From NCBI GenBank assembly GCA_041392205.1, contig JAWKMO010000003.1, positions 186,001 through 250,000 of the forward strand: 64,000 nucleotides of DNA. The letters are read 5' to 3'. The stretch comes from Halomarinibacterium sp041392205 (GTDB lineage: Bacteria; Bacteroidota; Bacteroidia; Flavobacteriales; Flavobacteriaceae). Shown piece by piece: positions 44,423 through 52,141 of this stretch; positions within the stretch are counted from its first letter, which is position 1; every line of letters starts with the position of its first letter. Position numbers and translations under genes: made by a program. Under the pieces are notes generated by a model. It was not told the origin of the DNA. It ran no database searches and saw nothing but the letters and a program-made list of their open reading frames with translations.

Positions 44423-44464
44423 TAACTTTATAAAAGCCATAAACCGGGGAGTTATGAAAACTAT
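44393..44464 (+). repeat. 72-base direct repeat, copy 1 (uvrA tail plus leader)
   Basis: This copy covers the last codons and stop of uvrA, the intergenic leader and the first 11 bases of the T9SS gene at 44454. It is identical to 45365-45436. Confidence 0.9.
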
Positions 44465-45317
44465 CGTTGCTTTTTTAGCACTTTTTCTTTCTGTTTTTAC
44501 TTTTTCGCAGGAGTATATCCCTATGTTACAGGAAGGAAATTCGTGGTCTATTCAAGAAATAGCATTTCCAGGAGTGCCTCAAGTGTTTTATCGTATAGAT
44601 GAAATCACAGGAACCGAAGTTATTAATAATAAGCTCTATTATATTATGAATGGAATTCCAGATTGTAGATATCGTGAAGAAAACGGAATTCTTTATGGGT
44701 ATTCAATTTCTGGAAATAATGAAATTGAATTATACAACTTCAATTTAGAAGTAGGAGACGAAATAACATTTCCGTTTGAGCCTCCTCAAAATTATTGTGA
44801 TAATAGAGGTCAGCTATATGAAGGAGAAACAATGATTGTTACTAGCAGAACAGAAGAATTTATAGCGGACCAAAATAGAATTGTTCTTGAGTTTGAATTG
44901 TTTGGAGAAGTTATAGAAACATGGATAGAAGGTGTTGGCAGTTTACGTGGATTTTATCCTAATCAATTTCGTCATATAGATACAGAAATATTACTTACTT
45001 GCTTTGTTACCAATGGTGCTACGTATTATTTTAATGATTTTACTTTTTGCGAAAATTTAGCTACTCAGGACTTTTCAATTTCAAACATAAAACTTTACCC
45101 AAATCCAGTTATTCAAACCTCAACACTTCAATTTCCGGAAGAAGCAAACATTGATGCCCTTAAAATTTATGATGTTTCGGGAAGATTGATTTTAGAGGAT
45201 ATCATCACTGAAGATTTTTACACAATTGATGCGATGAATTATGACTCAGGACTCTACTTTTATCAAGTATTTTCAGAAAGGGAGCTATTAAAATCCGATG
45301 CCTTTATAGTAAAATAA
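44454..45317 (+). CDS. T9SS type A sorting domain protein (paralog 1)
   Basis: A 287-residue exported protein. It has a signal peptide (MKTIVAFLALFLSVFTFSQ), then YIPMLQEGNSWSIQEI and a beta-rich body. The C-terminal type A sorting domain spans about 210-287 (LYPNPVIQTSTLQFPEEANI, LKIYDVSGRLI, YDSGLYFYQVFSE, ending FIVK). That domain directs secretion through the outer-membrane type IX machinery and attachment or release at the surface. Function beyond this is unknown. It is close kin to the next gene, from a local duplication. Confidence 0.9.
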   Translation: MKTIVAFLALFLSVFTFSQEYIPMLQEGNSWSIQEIAFPGVPQVFYRIDEITGTEVINNKLYYIMNGIPDCRYREENGILYGYSISGNNEIELYNFNLEVGDEITFPFEPPQNYCDNRGQLYEGETMIVTSRTEEFIADQNRIVLEFELFGEVIETWIEGVGSLRGFYPNQFRHIDTEILLTCFVTNGATYYFNDFTFCENLATQDFSISNIKLYPNPVIQTSTLQFPEEANIDALKIYDVSGRLILEDIITEDFYTIDAMNYDSGLYFYQVFSERELLKSDAFIVK

Positions 45318-45364
45318 TAACCATTATTTTAAAAAAGATTTAAACTATCTTTTCAAAACAGTTA

Positions 45365-45436
45365 ACTGCCAGCTATTTAAAGGAAAAGATTTAGTAACTT
45401 TATAAAAGCCATAAACCGGGGAGTTATGAAAACTAT
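45365..45436 (+). repeat. 72-base direct repeat, copy 2 (relic of the uvrA 3' end)
   Basis: Identical to 44393-44464 at an offset of 972 bases. It includes an orphan copy of the final uvrA codons and stop in front of the second T9SS paralog, plus the leader and start of its coding sequence. Confidence 0.9.
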
Positions 45437-46346
45437 TGTTTCTTTTTACGTCTTTTTATTATCAATAGTAACTTTTTCACAGGAGTATATTCCTATGTTA
45501 CAGGAAGGAAATGCATGGAGTGTTGACTTACATTATAATTTATTTGCCCCCCCTCCCAATGTTCCCTGCTGTTATACTATTTCTGTACAGGTATCCTTGG
45601 GAGAAACAATAATGATTAATGGACTCGAGTATAAACAAATTTATAGTAACAATAATCCATCGTGTTTACTTAGAGAGGAAAATGGTAAAGTTTATAAATA
45701 TGATGAAGCCCTACAATTAGACAAGGTAGTATTTGATTTTTCGCTTGAGGAAGGAGATGTCTTTCCATTATCAGGTTCTGTGTATGAACAGTTTCCATAT
45801 AATATTTCTTGTGCTTCCGAAAATTTTTTTTCTATTGTATATGAAAATGAGTTACACGTCTCATCGATTGAGTATTTACAAATGGCCGGAGAAACCAGAA
45901 AAGTGATCAACTTTGAAGAAGGGTCTTGGCTATCCTATTCTTGGATTGAAGGTATAGGGAATGTTACCGGATTCGACTTAATGGCTGAAGCAATAGATAT
46001 TACAGATTATTCTATCTTATCGTGTTTTACCAACAATGGAGAAACATATTTTATGTTTGGTGCAACTGCATGTGATAACACTACACTTCAACTCCCTGAA
46101 AATTTAAAAAACGAAATCTTTCTTTATCCAAACCCAATAACAAATATTTCCATCCTTCAGTTTCCAGAAACACTGGAAATAAGCTCCCTTAAAATTTTTA
46201 ATGAAACTGGAAAGCTTCTAAAAGTTGAGACTATTTCAAAAAATAATTATACCATAGATGTTATGCATTATGCTTCGGGATTATATTTCTATCAAGTATT
46301 TTCAGAAGGTACATTACTGAAGTCAGATACTTTTATTGTAAAATAA
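45426..46346 (+). CDS. T9SS type A sorting domain protein (paralog 2)
   Basis: A 306-residue paralog of the preceding protein. It has a signal peptide (IVSFYVFLLSIVTFSQ), the shared EYIPMLQEGNAWSVDL, a divergent middle with extra cysteines (PPNVPCCYTIS, SCLLREENG, ISCASEN), and the T9SS type A tail (LYPNPITNISILQFPET, LKIFNETGKLL, YASGLYFYQVFSE, ending FIVK). The middle has diverged far more than the flanks. Its promoter and leader are the copied 72-base segment, so both paralogs are likely expressed in the same way. Confidence 0.9.
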   Translation: MKTIVSFYVFLLSIVTFSQEYIPMLQEGNAWSVDLHYNLFAPPPNVPCCYTISVQVSLGETIMINGLEYKQIYSNNNPSCLLREENGKVYKYDEALQLDKVVFDFSLEEGDVFPLSGSVYEQFPYNISCASENFFSIVYENELHVSSIEYLQMAGETRKVINFEEGSWLSYSWIEGIGNVTGFDLMAEAIDITDYSILSCFTNNGETYFMFGATACDNTTLQLPENLKNEIFLYPNPITNISILQFPETLEISSLKIFNETGKLLKVETISKNNYTIDVMHYASGLYFYQVFSEGTLLKSDTFIVK

Positions 46347-46386
46347 AAGCTACTTTTTTAAGAAAGATTTAACCCTTCCAAAAAAC

Positions 46387-46403
46387 TTTGGCACACCAAT
46401 TGC
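46387..46403 (+). promoter_or_regulatory. Sigma-54 (-24/-12) promoter
   Basis: TTGGCACA-CCAA-TTGCT: GG at 46389-46390 and GC at 46401-46402 with exactly ten bases between, matching TGGCACG-N4-TTGCW except for one base. The predicted start site is near 46414. Confidence 0.7.
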
Positions 46404-46413
46404 TTATTATTTA

Positions 46414-46530
46414 TTAGTTGTAGTTTTAAGTTAACGTTCACAGCAACTACACAAAATAAAATATAGTTTTTGGTTGGTTAGTTTTTTGAATAACCCGTCG
46501 TTCCTTCTTAAAGGTTCGGCGGGTTTTTCT
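46414..46530 (+). ncRNA. Candidate sigma-54-dependent small RNA
   Basis: A transcript of about 115 nt would run from the predicted start site to a terminator. It would hold a weak 5' hairpin (TAGTTG near 46417 with CAACTA near 46446), an unstructured AU-rich middle, the 16-base motif TTTTTGGTTGGTTAGT (46467-46482) and the terminator. There is no open frame of useful length. It lies in a 340-base gap between two exported-protein genes. Confidence 0.45.
46492..46530 (+). terminator. Rho-independent terminator
   Basis: AACCCGTCG (46492-46500) pairs with CGGCGGGTT (46517-46525, one G-U), followed by TTTTTCTTTTT. Confidence 0.85.
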
Positions 46531-46594
46531 TTTTGGGTCTCTTAAAATAGGCTGCCTCTTCCCAAAACACTTATAAAATCAAGGTTTTTCATTT

Positions 46595-46612
46595 TTGGCA
46601 CGGTCGTTGGTT
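46595..46612 (+). promoter_or_regulatory. Sigma-54-like promoter with variant -12
   Basis: TTGGCACG-GTCG-TTGGTT: a perfect -24 half, spacing of ten bases, but GG instead of GC at -12. It lies 75 bases before the secreted-protein ATG. Confidence 0.45.
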
Positions 46613-46686
46613 ATTTTAAAAATGTTCACCAACACCATTAGTGAATATTTGTTGAACCCCTGCTTGCAGGTTTAAATTTTAAGATT

Positions 46687-47865
46687 ATGAAAAAAGTAAC
46701 AGCACTCGTACTTTCGTTCTTTGCAGCCGTTTATTCAATAAATGCTGCCAACGAAAATGAAAACCCTTACTATGAAAACTACAATGGCCAATCCTACATA
46801 TTTGTAGAAGGCGGTGTCGAGTTTTCGGTTTTTCCCGATGGACAATTCGACTTTGTGTATGTAGGGAATACACAAGGAAATAACATAAACGTGAGCATAA
46901 ATACCGCAAACGTGAGCCTTTCTTATAATTCTGGATATAATTATGATGCCTTTGTACAATACGATGATTATGGTGCTGTGATACAGGTGGAAGAAGTCCC
47001 TATTTATTATGATGAATTTGGCCGTATTATTCAAGCGGGTAGTGTAGAAATTAGATATACCAATAGACGTATTGTACGTGTAGGGGGAATGCATATCTTT
47101 TATAATCATTACGGATATTTTTCACACTATACTGGCTTTATAAGCCCTTGGTACACTACGTATGTCTATCGCCCGTGGCATGTGTATTATGCGAGACCTT
47201 TCTACACACATTGTATTGTGTATGATTATCCCTATAGAAGATATTATTCCCCAATACGATATTCGTATCATCATCATAGAGACTATTATCGAAGAGGGTT
47301 TAAAAATTACACAAACGGTAGAAGAGAATTTGCTCGTGTGGGTAGTAGAGTTCATTATAAAGACGGTAGAACTGCTGTAAATAAAGAGTATAATCCTAAT
47401 AGAAGAAATACTGCCGTAGCGTACAATAACAGAAAAGACGATGCAACTATTTATAAAGGAAGACCTGTGCTTGATAACAACACTACAAGTAACAGACCTG
47501 TTACCAACACGAGTCGTCCAAAAGTAGAGAATGATAAAAATGAGCGCCCTTCTGGGTCTCGTGGAGACTTAGTCACAGCAAATACAAGACCTAAAGTTGA
47601 TAATTCGTTATCAAAAGATAATCCTAGCAATAGTAATACTCGCCCTTTTGTAAAAAGAGAAGATACAAACACTAGGCCAACGGTAAGTAAAGGGAAACCA
47701 GCTACCTATTCAAAGCCGAAAGCAGAAAGAACAAAACCAATGGTAACAAATAAAAGTACTAGAGATATTAAAAGCGCAAATACAAACACTCGATCTACTA
47801 CATCAAATAGAAAAACAACTTCTTCAAATTCTAGAAGTTCCGTTGCAAAAAGAGGTCGCGGATAA
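46687..47865 (+). CDS. Tyr/Arg/Asn-rich secreted protein, unknown
   Basis: A 392-residue protein with a signal peptide (VTALVLSFFAAVYSINAA). A beta-rich N-terminal domain (about 25-140, with VFPDGQFDFVYVGN and repeated EVPIYYDEFGRIIQAGSVEI-like strands) is followed by a Tyr/His/Arg-rich core (RPFYTHCIVYDYPYRRYYSP, about 170-205). A long, basic, low-complexity tail contains repeated NTRP/NSRP and KPKAERTKP-like units. It is probably periplasmic or surface-associated. I know the look from other flavobacteria but no function. The upstream sigma-54-like site suggests specialised control. Confidence 0.8.
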   Translation: MKKVTALVLSFFAAVYSINAANENENPYYENYNGQSYIFVEGGVEFSVFPDGQFDFVYVGNTQGNNINVSINTANVSLSYNSGYNYDAFVQYDDYGAVIQVEEVPIYYDEFGRIIQAGSVEIRYTNRRIVRVGGMHIFYNHYGYFSHYTGFISPWYTTYVYRPWHVYYARPFYTHCIVYDYPYRRYYSPIRYSYHHHRDYYRRGFKNYTNGRREFARVGSRVHYKDGRTAVNKEYNPNRRNTAVAYNNRKDDATIYKGRPVLDNNTTSNRPVTNTSRPKVENDKNERPSGSRGDLVTANTRPKVDNSLSKDNPSNSNTRPFVKREDTNTRPTVSKGKPATYSKPKAERTKPMVTNKSTRDIKSANTNTRSTTSNRKTTSSNSRSSVAKRGRG

Positions 47866-47887
47866 CAATTTTTTGGTTGGTTAGTGA

Positions 47888-47926
47888 GAAACCCCCACCG
47901 AAGCTTATAGCAAAGGAGGGGGTTTC
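47888..47926 (+). terminator. Terminator with duplicated right arm
   Basis: GAAACCCCC (47888-47896) pairs with GGGGGTTTC (47918-47926), followed by GCTTTTAT. A second identical right arm lies at 47953-47961. The 16-base motif TTTTTGGTTGGTTAGT (47870-47885) immediately precedes the left arm. Confidence 0.75.
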
Positions 47927-47981
47927 GCTTTTATAGCTTTGTTATAAAAGGAGGGGGTTTCGCTTTTATAGCTTTGTTATA
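47912..47981. repeat. Tandem duplication of a 35-base unit
   Basis: Copies 47912-47946 and 47947-47981 are identical. The second copy encodes the last five codons and the stop of the minus-strand glycosyltransferase. The first is a non-coding duplicate that includes a terminator arm. Confidence 0.92.
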
Positions 47982-49249
47982 AGATGAGCCATTTTTTGCG
48001 TAAGCGATCTTCGGCTATAGGCGTCAATGTTTACAGTCGTTTCAAAAAGTTGTTCGTTCTTAAATTTCCAATACAACTGTTTAAGGTGTTGTTTCAATAG
48101 TATTTCTTCAGAATAATTAAAAAAACTCCCTGCTTGTATCTCATTTAAAATTAATTGGATATCGCTTTCACTAGGTCCAATGGCTATAATAGGTCGGCGC
48201 GAACGCAAATACTCAAAGAGTTTTCCAGGAATAATAGCACGGGTTTCGGGCTTATTCATTTCAATTAATAATAATACTTGAGCGCTATTCTGAAAAGAAG
48301 TTGCTTCGGTATGAGAAACATAGCCGTGCACTTGTAGATTTTCTGAAAGATTGTGATGGTGAATACGTTCTTTTACCTCGTTTGAAACCAAACCCACCAA
48401 TTTTAATTGTAACTCTTTTTTAAAATTAGGTTCTTCTGAAGCCAATTCTGAAAGTACTTTCCACAAAATTTCTGGATTTCGGTTACTTAACAAAGAGCCA
48501 ATATGTACTAAACTGAACGAAGTATCTAATACAGAATCCATTGCTTCTGAAGTGTCAAATCCATTAGTAACAACTGCTACAGGCTTTGTGGTGATTTTTT
48601 GAAAATCTTTTTGGGTAGTAGGACTTGTCACCACAACTACATCGGCACTTTGAAGCACTTGCTTTTCTAATTTTTTATGTTTTGCGCTGGCCGTTTTACT
48701 TAACCGAAGTGATTTGTGATAATGAATAGTAGTCCAAGGATCTCTAAAGTCGGCAAGCCATTTTAGCTGTAATTTCGATTTTAATTCCTTTCCAATCAAA
48801 TGAAGACTATGAGGCGGCCCAGTAGTAATAAGGGTATTAATATCTTTATTTTCTGAAAGGTAACGGGTTAAAAATGCCACGGAAGGCGCTACCCAGCCTA
48901 TTCTCGCATCGGGAATAAAAAGATTTCCACGGGCGTACAATAAAAGCTTTTCAATCATGGAGGGTTTTTTTTCATCAATAATCCCACTACTCATCTTTTT
49001 AGTTTTCGATTTTGAAAACAGTTTGGCATATTTATAGGGCTCTTTTATGGGAAATTTAATGATTTTAATTCCTTCTGGGACTTCCGCCAAAAGGCTTTTA
49101 TCTTCAATGGGGTAATGAGGGTTTTTAGGAACAAATAGTATGGGTTCAATACCAAATTCGCGAAAGTAGGTTACAAATTTCAACCATCGTTGTACTCCAG
49201 GACCCCCCGCTGGTGGCCAGTAATAACATAAAATGAGTACTCGTTTCAC
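47966..49249 (-). CDS. Glycosyltransferase family 4-like protein
   Basis: A 427-residue GT-B glycosyltransferase. The N-terminal acceptor domain starts MKRVLILCYYWPPAGGPGVQ, with the Gly-rich loop typical of GT4 enzymes. The C-terminal nucleotide-sugar domain includes VVTNGFDTSE (about 222-231), SLVHIGSLLSNRNPEIL (about 240), LHG-type VHGYVSHTEA (about 305) and the donor-binding PGKLFEYLRSRRPIIAIGP (about 345-363). It probably acts in surface polysaccharide or glycoprotein assembly. It lies two bases downstream of the YfhO gene, suggesting an operon. Confidence 0.9.
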   Translation of the reverse strand: MKRVLILCYYWPPAGGPGVQRWLKFVTYFREFGIEPILFVPKNPHYPIEDKSLLAEVPEGIKIIKFPIKEPYKYAKLFSKSKTKKMSSGIIDEKKPSMIEKLLLYARGNLFIPDARIGWVAPSVAFLTRYLSENKDINTLITTGPPHSLHLIGKELKSKLQLKWLADFRDPWTTIHYHKSLRLSKTASAKHKKLEKQVLQSADVVVVTSPTTQKDFQKITTKPVAVVTNGFDTSEAMDSVLDTSFSLVHIGSLLSNRNPEILWKVLSELASEEPNFKKELQLKLVGLVSNEVKERIHHHNLSENLQVHGYVSHTEATSFQNSAQVLLLIEMNKPETRAIIPGKLFEYLRSRRPIIAIGPSESDIQLILNEIQAGSFFNYSEEILLKQHLKQLYWKFKNEQLFETTVNIDAYSRRSLTQKMAHLITKL

Positions 49250-49251
49250 AA

Positions 49252-51690
49252 TTAGGAAGCCTTAAGTTGTCGCTCTTTTTTTGCCATAAAAATACCGCCT
49301 AATAGTAACAGTACAAATACACCAAGACTTACCAAACTATAGGTACTCCCTTTGGAAATCACTTCGGGTTCAAATTTGAATTCTACAGTATGCATCCCAG
49401 CAGGAATTACCATGGCACGTAATACATAATTAGCTCTAAAATAATCAGCAGGTTGTCCATCTATATAGGCATTCCAACCTTTTGGGTAATATACCTCAGA
49501 AAAAATTGCAAGTTGGTCTGTCTTAGTCGCTGTTTCATACACTAATTTGTTAGGTTGGTGTAGGGTAATGTCGATGGTTGCCGTACTATCCCTTTCAATG
49601 TCTTTTACAGGGATTTTATCTAAATATTCTTTAGCAATAACCGCAATAGTTTTTGTATCTAGACTATCCAACTTCAAAATTTCTTGGTTGGTATTATTGG
49701 CAGGTAATACATTTTCTACAAACCAAGCAGGACCATTGGCATACGGATTTTCTTGAGCCATAACATTTCCTTTATTGTCGGGAACGAGAATGTATTTTAC
49801 ATTCATCATATTTAGAATATTGATGTCTCCTTTTTCCAAATAAAACTCAAATAGATCTTCCATTCTACCAGGTTTTGCGGCATGATAACCGCCTAAGGCA
49901 TTATAAAAATAGCTAGCCCTTCCACTATTAAAAGCATTTGTGGTAGCATCATACACTCTAAAATAGCCTGTATCTTTTTGGATTTGAGCATCTCCCTCCG
50001 TTAGTTGAAAAGGCTGTTCCATAATACGTTTTGCCACAAAATCTTCATCGTTCACATACCTCGTATTCACTCCTATTAAATCCACTAAAACCAGGAGCAC
50101 TAAAATTCCTATTGCTAGGGTTTCTTTTAATTTTTTAAAAAACACCAACCATAAAACTCCTGCCGTAAGAATTACAAAAACAAGTGAACGAATTGTGTCT
50201 GTGATAAAAAGATGCATACGATCTTCCCGTATGGCATCGACAAACTCCATTCCCATTTCATCGATAAAATAAGAGTCGTACGGGCTTGTAAAACGGAATA
50301 ACACAGATTTTCCTAACAGAAAAATGAATCCTAATCCAACCACAATACAACTACTATATACTAAGGCTTTTTTCTTTTTTTCCTCAGAACTTACCCCGTT
50401 AAAAAACTGATGGAGCCCAACAATCGCAAGCAAAGGAACAACCAACTCAATTATAACTTGTATGGAAGAAACCGCACGAAATTTGTTATATAGTGGAATA
50501 TAATTGATGAAAAATTCAGTTAAAAATCTAAAATTATCCCCCCAGGAAAGTAGCAGACTTAATAGTAATCCAGAAACTGCCCACCATTTAAATCGGCCAC
50601 GTACTAAAAACAATGCCAGTACCATTAAGAAAATCATAACCGCCCCAATGTAAGCCGGAGCAGCAACTATAGGCTGTTCGCCCCAATACATGGGTATTTG
50701 ATTTAAGATCTGGTTAGCCTCTTGCGGAGAGGCACCCATTTTTATTAATTCGTTTACGGTTTTAGAATTTTTTGGAAACGCTTCAGAGGTTCCTCCACCC
50801 ATAAAACGTGGAATAAAAAGATTGAAACTTTCTGCTATTCCGTAGCTATATTGAGTAATGTAATCGTAATCCAAACCGTCCTTTAAAATTTTTTCAGTGC
50901 CATCTGGATGTATTGTTAATTCACTTTTTCCCCGTGTGGAAACCTCGGCATACTCTTTGGTAGCCAGTAAATTGGTACTATTTAATCCCAATGCTAAAAT
51001 AACCGCCACTAGCATAATCCCAATGGATTTAACATAATGCGGAAGCAATTGTTTTTTGTAAGCATCGATAAAATAAGCAATTCCCAAACAAACCACCAGT
51101 AGCAATAAATAATACGTCATTTGAAAGTGATTGGCCACCAATTCTAGCCCCATGGCTACGGTGGTTAACAAAAACCCTTGTAAATACTTTTTTCTAAAAG
51201 TGAGTATAATGCCGCTTAAAACTAAAGGCATGTAAGCAATGGCATGGGCTTTTGCATTATGCCCTACTCCAATAATTATGATAAGATAGGTGGAAAAACC
51301 AAAGGCCAAAGCGCCTAAAAAAGCCAATTTATAGTCTATTTTCATGACCCTAAAAAGGATGTACATTCCTATAAAATAAAGAAATAGATAATCGGCAGGA
51401 CGAGGTAAAAACCGAAGCGCTCCATCTAATTTCTTTATATAATTATGAGGATATTGTGCTCCTAATTGATAAGTTGGCATGCCGCCAAAGGCACTATTAG
51501 TCCAATACGTTTCCGCTCCTGTTTGCTTTCTAAAATCATTTTGCTGCTTTGCCATTCCTGTATATTGTACAATATCACTTTGGAAAATTGTTTTCCCTTT
51601 TAAAACAGGACTGAAATATGCCAAAGAAGCTACTATAAATAAGACCACAACAACCAAATGCGGAATAAATCGCTTGAAATTAAAAGCCAT
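49252..51690 (-). CDS. YfhO family polytopic membrane protein
   Basis: An 812-residue protein with about a dozen membrane helices in the first two-thirds (for example LVVVVLFIVASLAYFSPVLK, FLYFIGMYILFRVMKI, LLLLVVCLGIAYFIDAY). A large extracytoplasmic domain (about 520-770) precedes a final helix (LVSLGVFVLLLLGGIFMAKK). Motifs such as FQSDIVQYTGMAKQQNDFRK and NSAFGGMPTYQLGA near the N-terminus are typical of Bacteroidota YfhO proteins. The family is related to GT-C glycosyltransferases that modify cell-envelope polymers or lipids. It is paired with the GT4 gene. Confidence 0.88.
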   Translation of the reverse strand: MAFNFKRFIPHLVVVVLFIVASLAYFSPVLKGKTIFQSDIVQYTGMAKQQNDFRKQTGAETYWTNSAFGGMPTYQLGAQYPHNYIKKLDGALRFLPRPADYLFLYFIGMYILFRVMKIDYKLAFLGALAFGFSTYLIIIIGVGHNAKAHAIAYMPLVLSGIILTFRKKYLQGFLLTTVAMGLELVANHFQMTYYLLLLVVCLGIAYFIDAYKKQLLPHYVKSIGIMLVAVILALGLNSTNLLATKEYAEVSTRGKSELTIHPDGTEKILKDGLDYDYITQYSYGIAESFNLFIPRFMGGGTSEAFPKNSKTVNELIKMGASPQEANQILNQIPMYWGEQPIVAAPAYIGAVMIFLMVLALFLVRGRFKWWAVSGLLLSLLLSWGDNFRFLTEFFINYIPLYNKFRAVSSIQVIIELVVPLLAIVGLHQFFNGVSSEEKKKKALVYSSCIVVGLGFIFLLGKSVLFRFTSPYDSYFIDEMGMEFVDAIREDRMHLFITDTIRSLVFVILTAGVLWLVFFKKLKETLAIGILVLLVLVDLIGVNTRYVNDEDFVAKRIMEQPFQLTEGDAQIQKDTGYFRVYDATTNAFNSGRASYFYNALGGYHAAKPGRMEDLFEFYLEKGDINILNMMNVKYILVPDNKGNVMAQENPYANGPAWFVENVLPANNTNQEILKLDSLDTKTIAVIAKEYLDKIPVKDIERDSTATIDITLHQPNKLVYETATKTDQLAIFSEVYYPKGWNAYIDGQPADYFRANYVLRAMVIPAGMHTVEFKFEPEVISKGSTYSLVSLGVFVLLLLGGIFMAKKERQLKAS

Positions 51691-51763
51691 AAAAGGAATT
51701 TTAAGTACTTGGGGAAATTATAAAAAATTATGCGAAGGCGATAAAAAAGTTAATAGAATTTAG

Positions 51764-52045
51764 TTATTCCTCAACTTCTTCAAAATCGATGTACTCTCCA
51801 ACTACTTTTTTGGATTTTGGTTTCTTACTATTATTTTTATTTACAGTAATAGGTTCTTCTTTTGGAGAATGGTATTGCTGAAAAGGATTTTGCCCAAAAG
51901 CATTTTCAAATCGTTGCTGTACTTTTTTGGCAATAAATCGCATCAAGTATGGCTTTAAAAGTTGTAGAAGCATTTTAAGCCCTAGATATACCAAAATGAG
52001 AATTAAAACCGTTTTTAAGAAAGTCATGAGGCTGTCATTTATCAT
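51764..52045 (-). CDS. DUF4834 family small membrane protein
   Basis: A 93-residue protein with one N-terminal membrane helix (FLKTVLILILVYLGLKMLL). A basic amphipathic stretch (KPYLMRFIAKKVQQRFENAF) and a short polar tail (KKPKSKKVVGEYIDFEEVEE) follow. The arrangement matches flavobacterial DUF4834 proteins, function unknown. It is 73 bases upstream of YfhO on the same strand, so it may lead that operon. It is divergent from the outer-membrane protein gene. Confidence 0.85.
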   Translation of the reverse strand: MINDSLMTFLKTVLILILVYLGLKMLLQLLKPYLMRFIAKKVQQRFENAFGQNPFQQYHSPKEEPITVNKNNSKKPKSKKVVGEYIDFEEVEE

Positions 52046-52116
52046 TCGCTACTCAAAAGTACGTAATGCATACCAAAAAGAACAATTTCAACTATTAAAT
52101 AAATGATAAAATCTTA

Positions 52117-52124
52117 TATCTTTG
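52117..52124 (+). promoter_or_regulatory. -7 promoter element before the outer-membrane protein
   Basis: TATCTTTG is a perfect TAnnTTTG, 17 bases before the ATG at 52142. It lies downstream of the alternative ATG at 52103, arguing against that start. Confidence 0.55.
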
Positions 52125-52141
52125 GCTTAAACCGAAACGCT

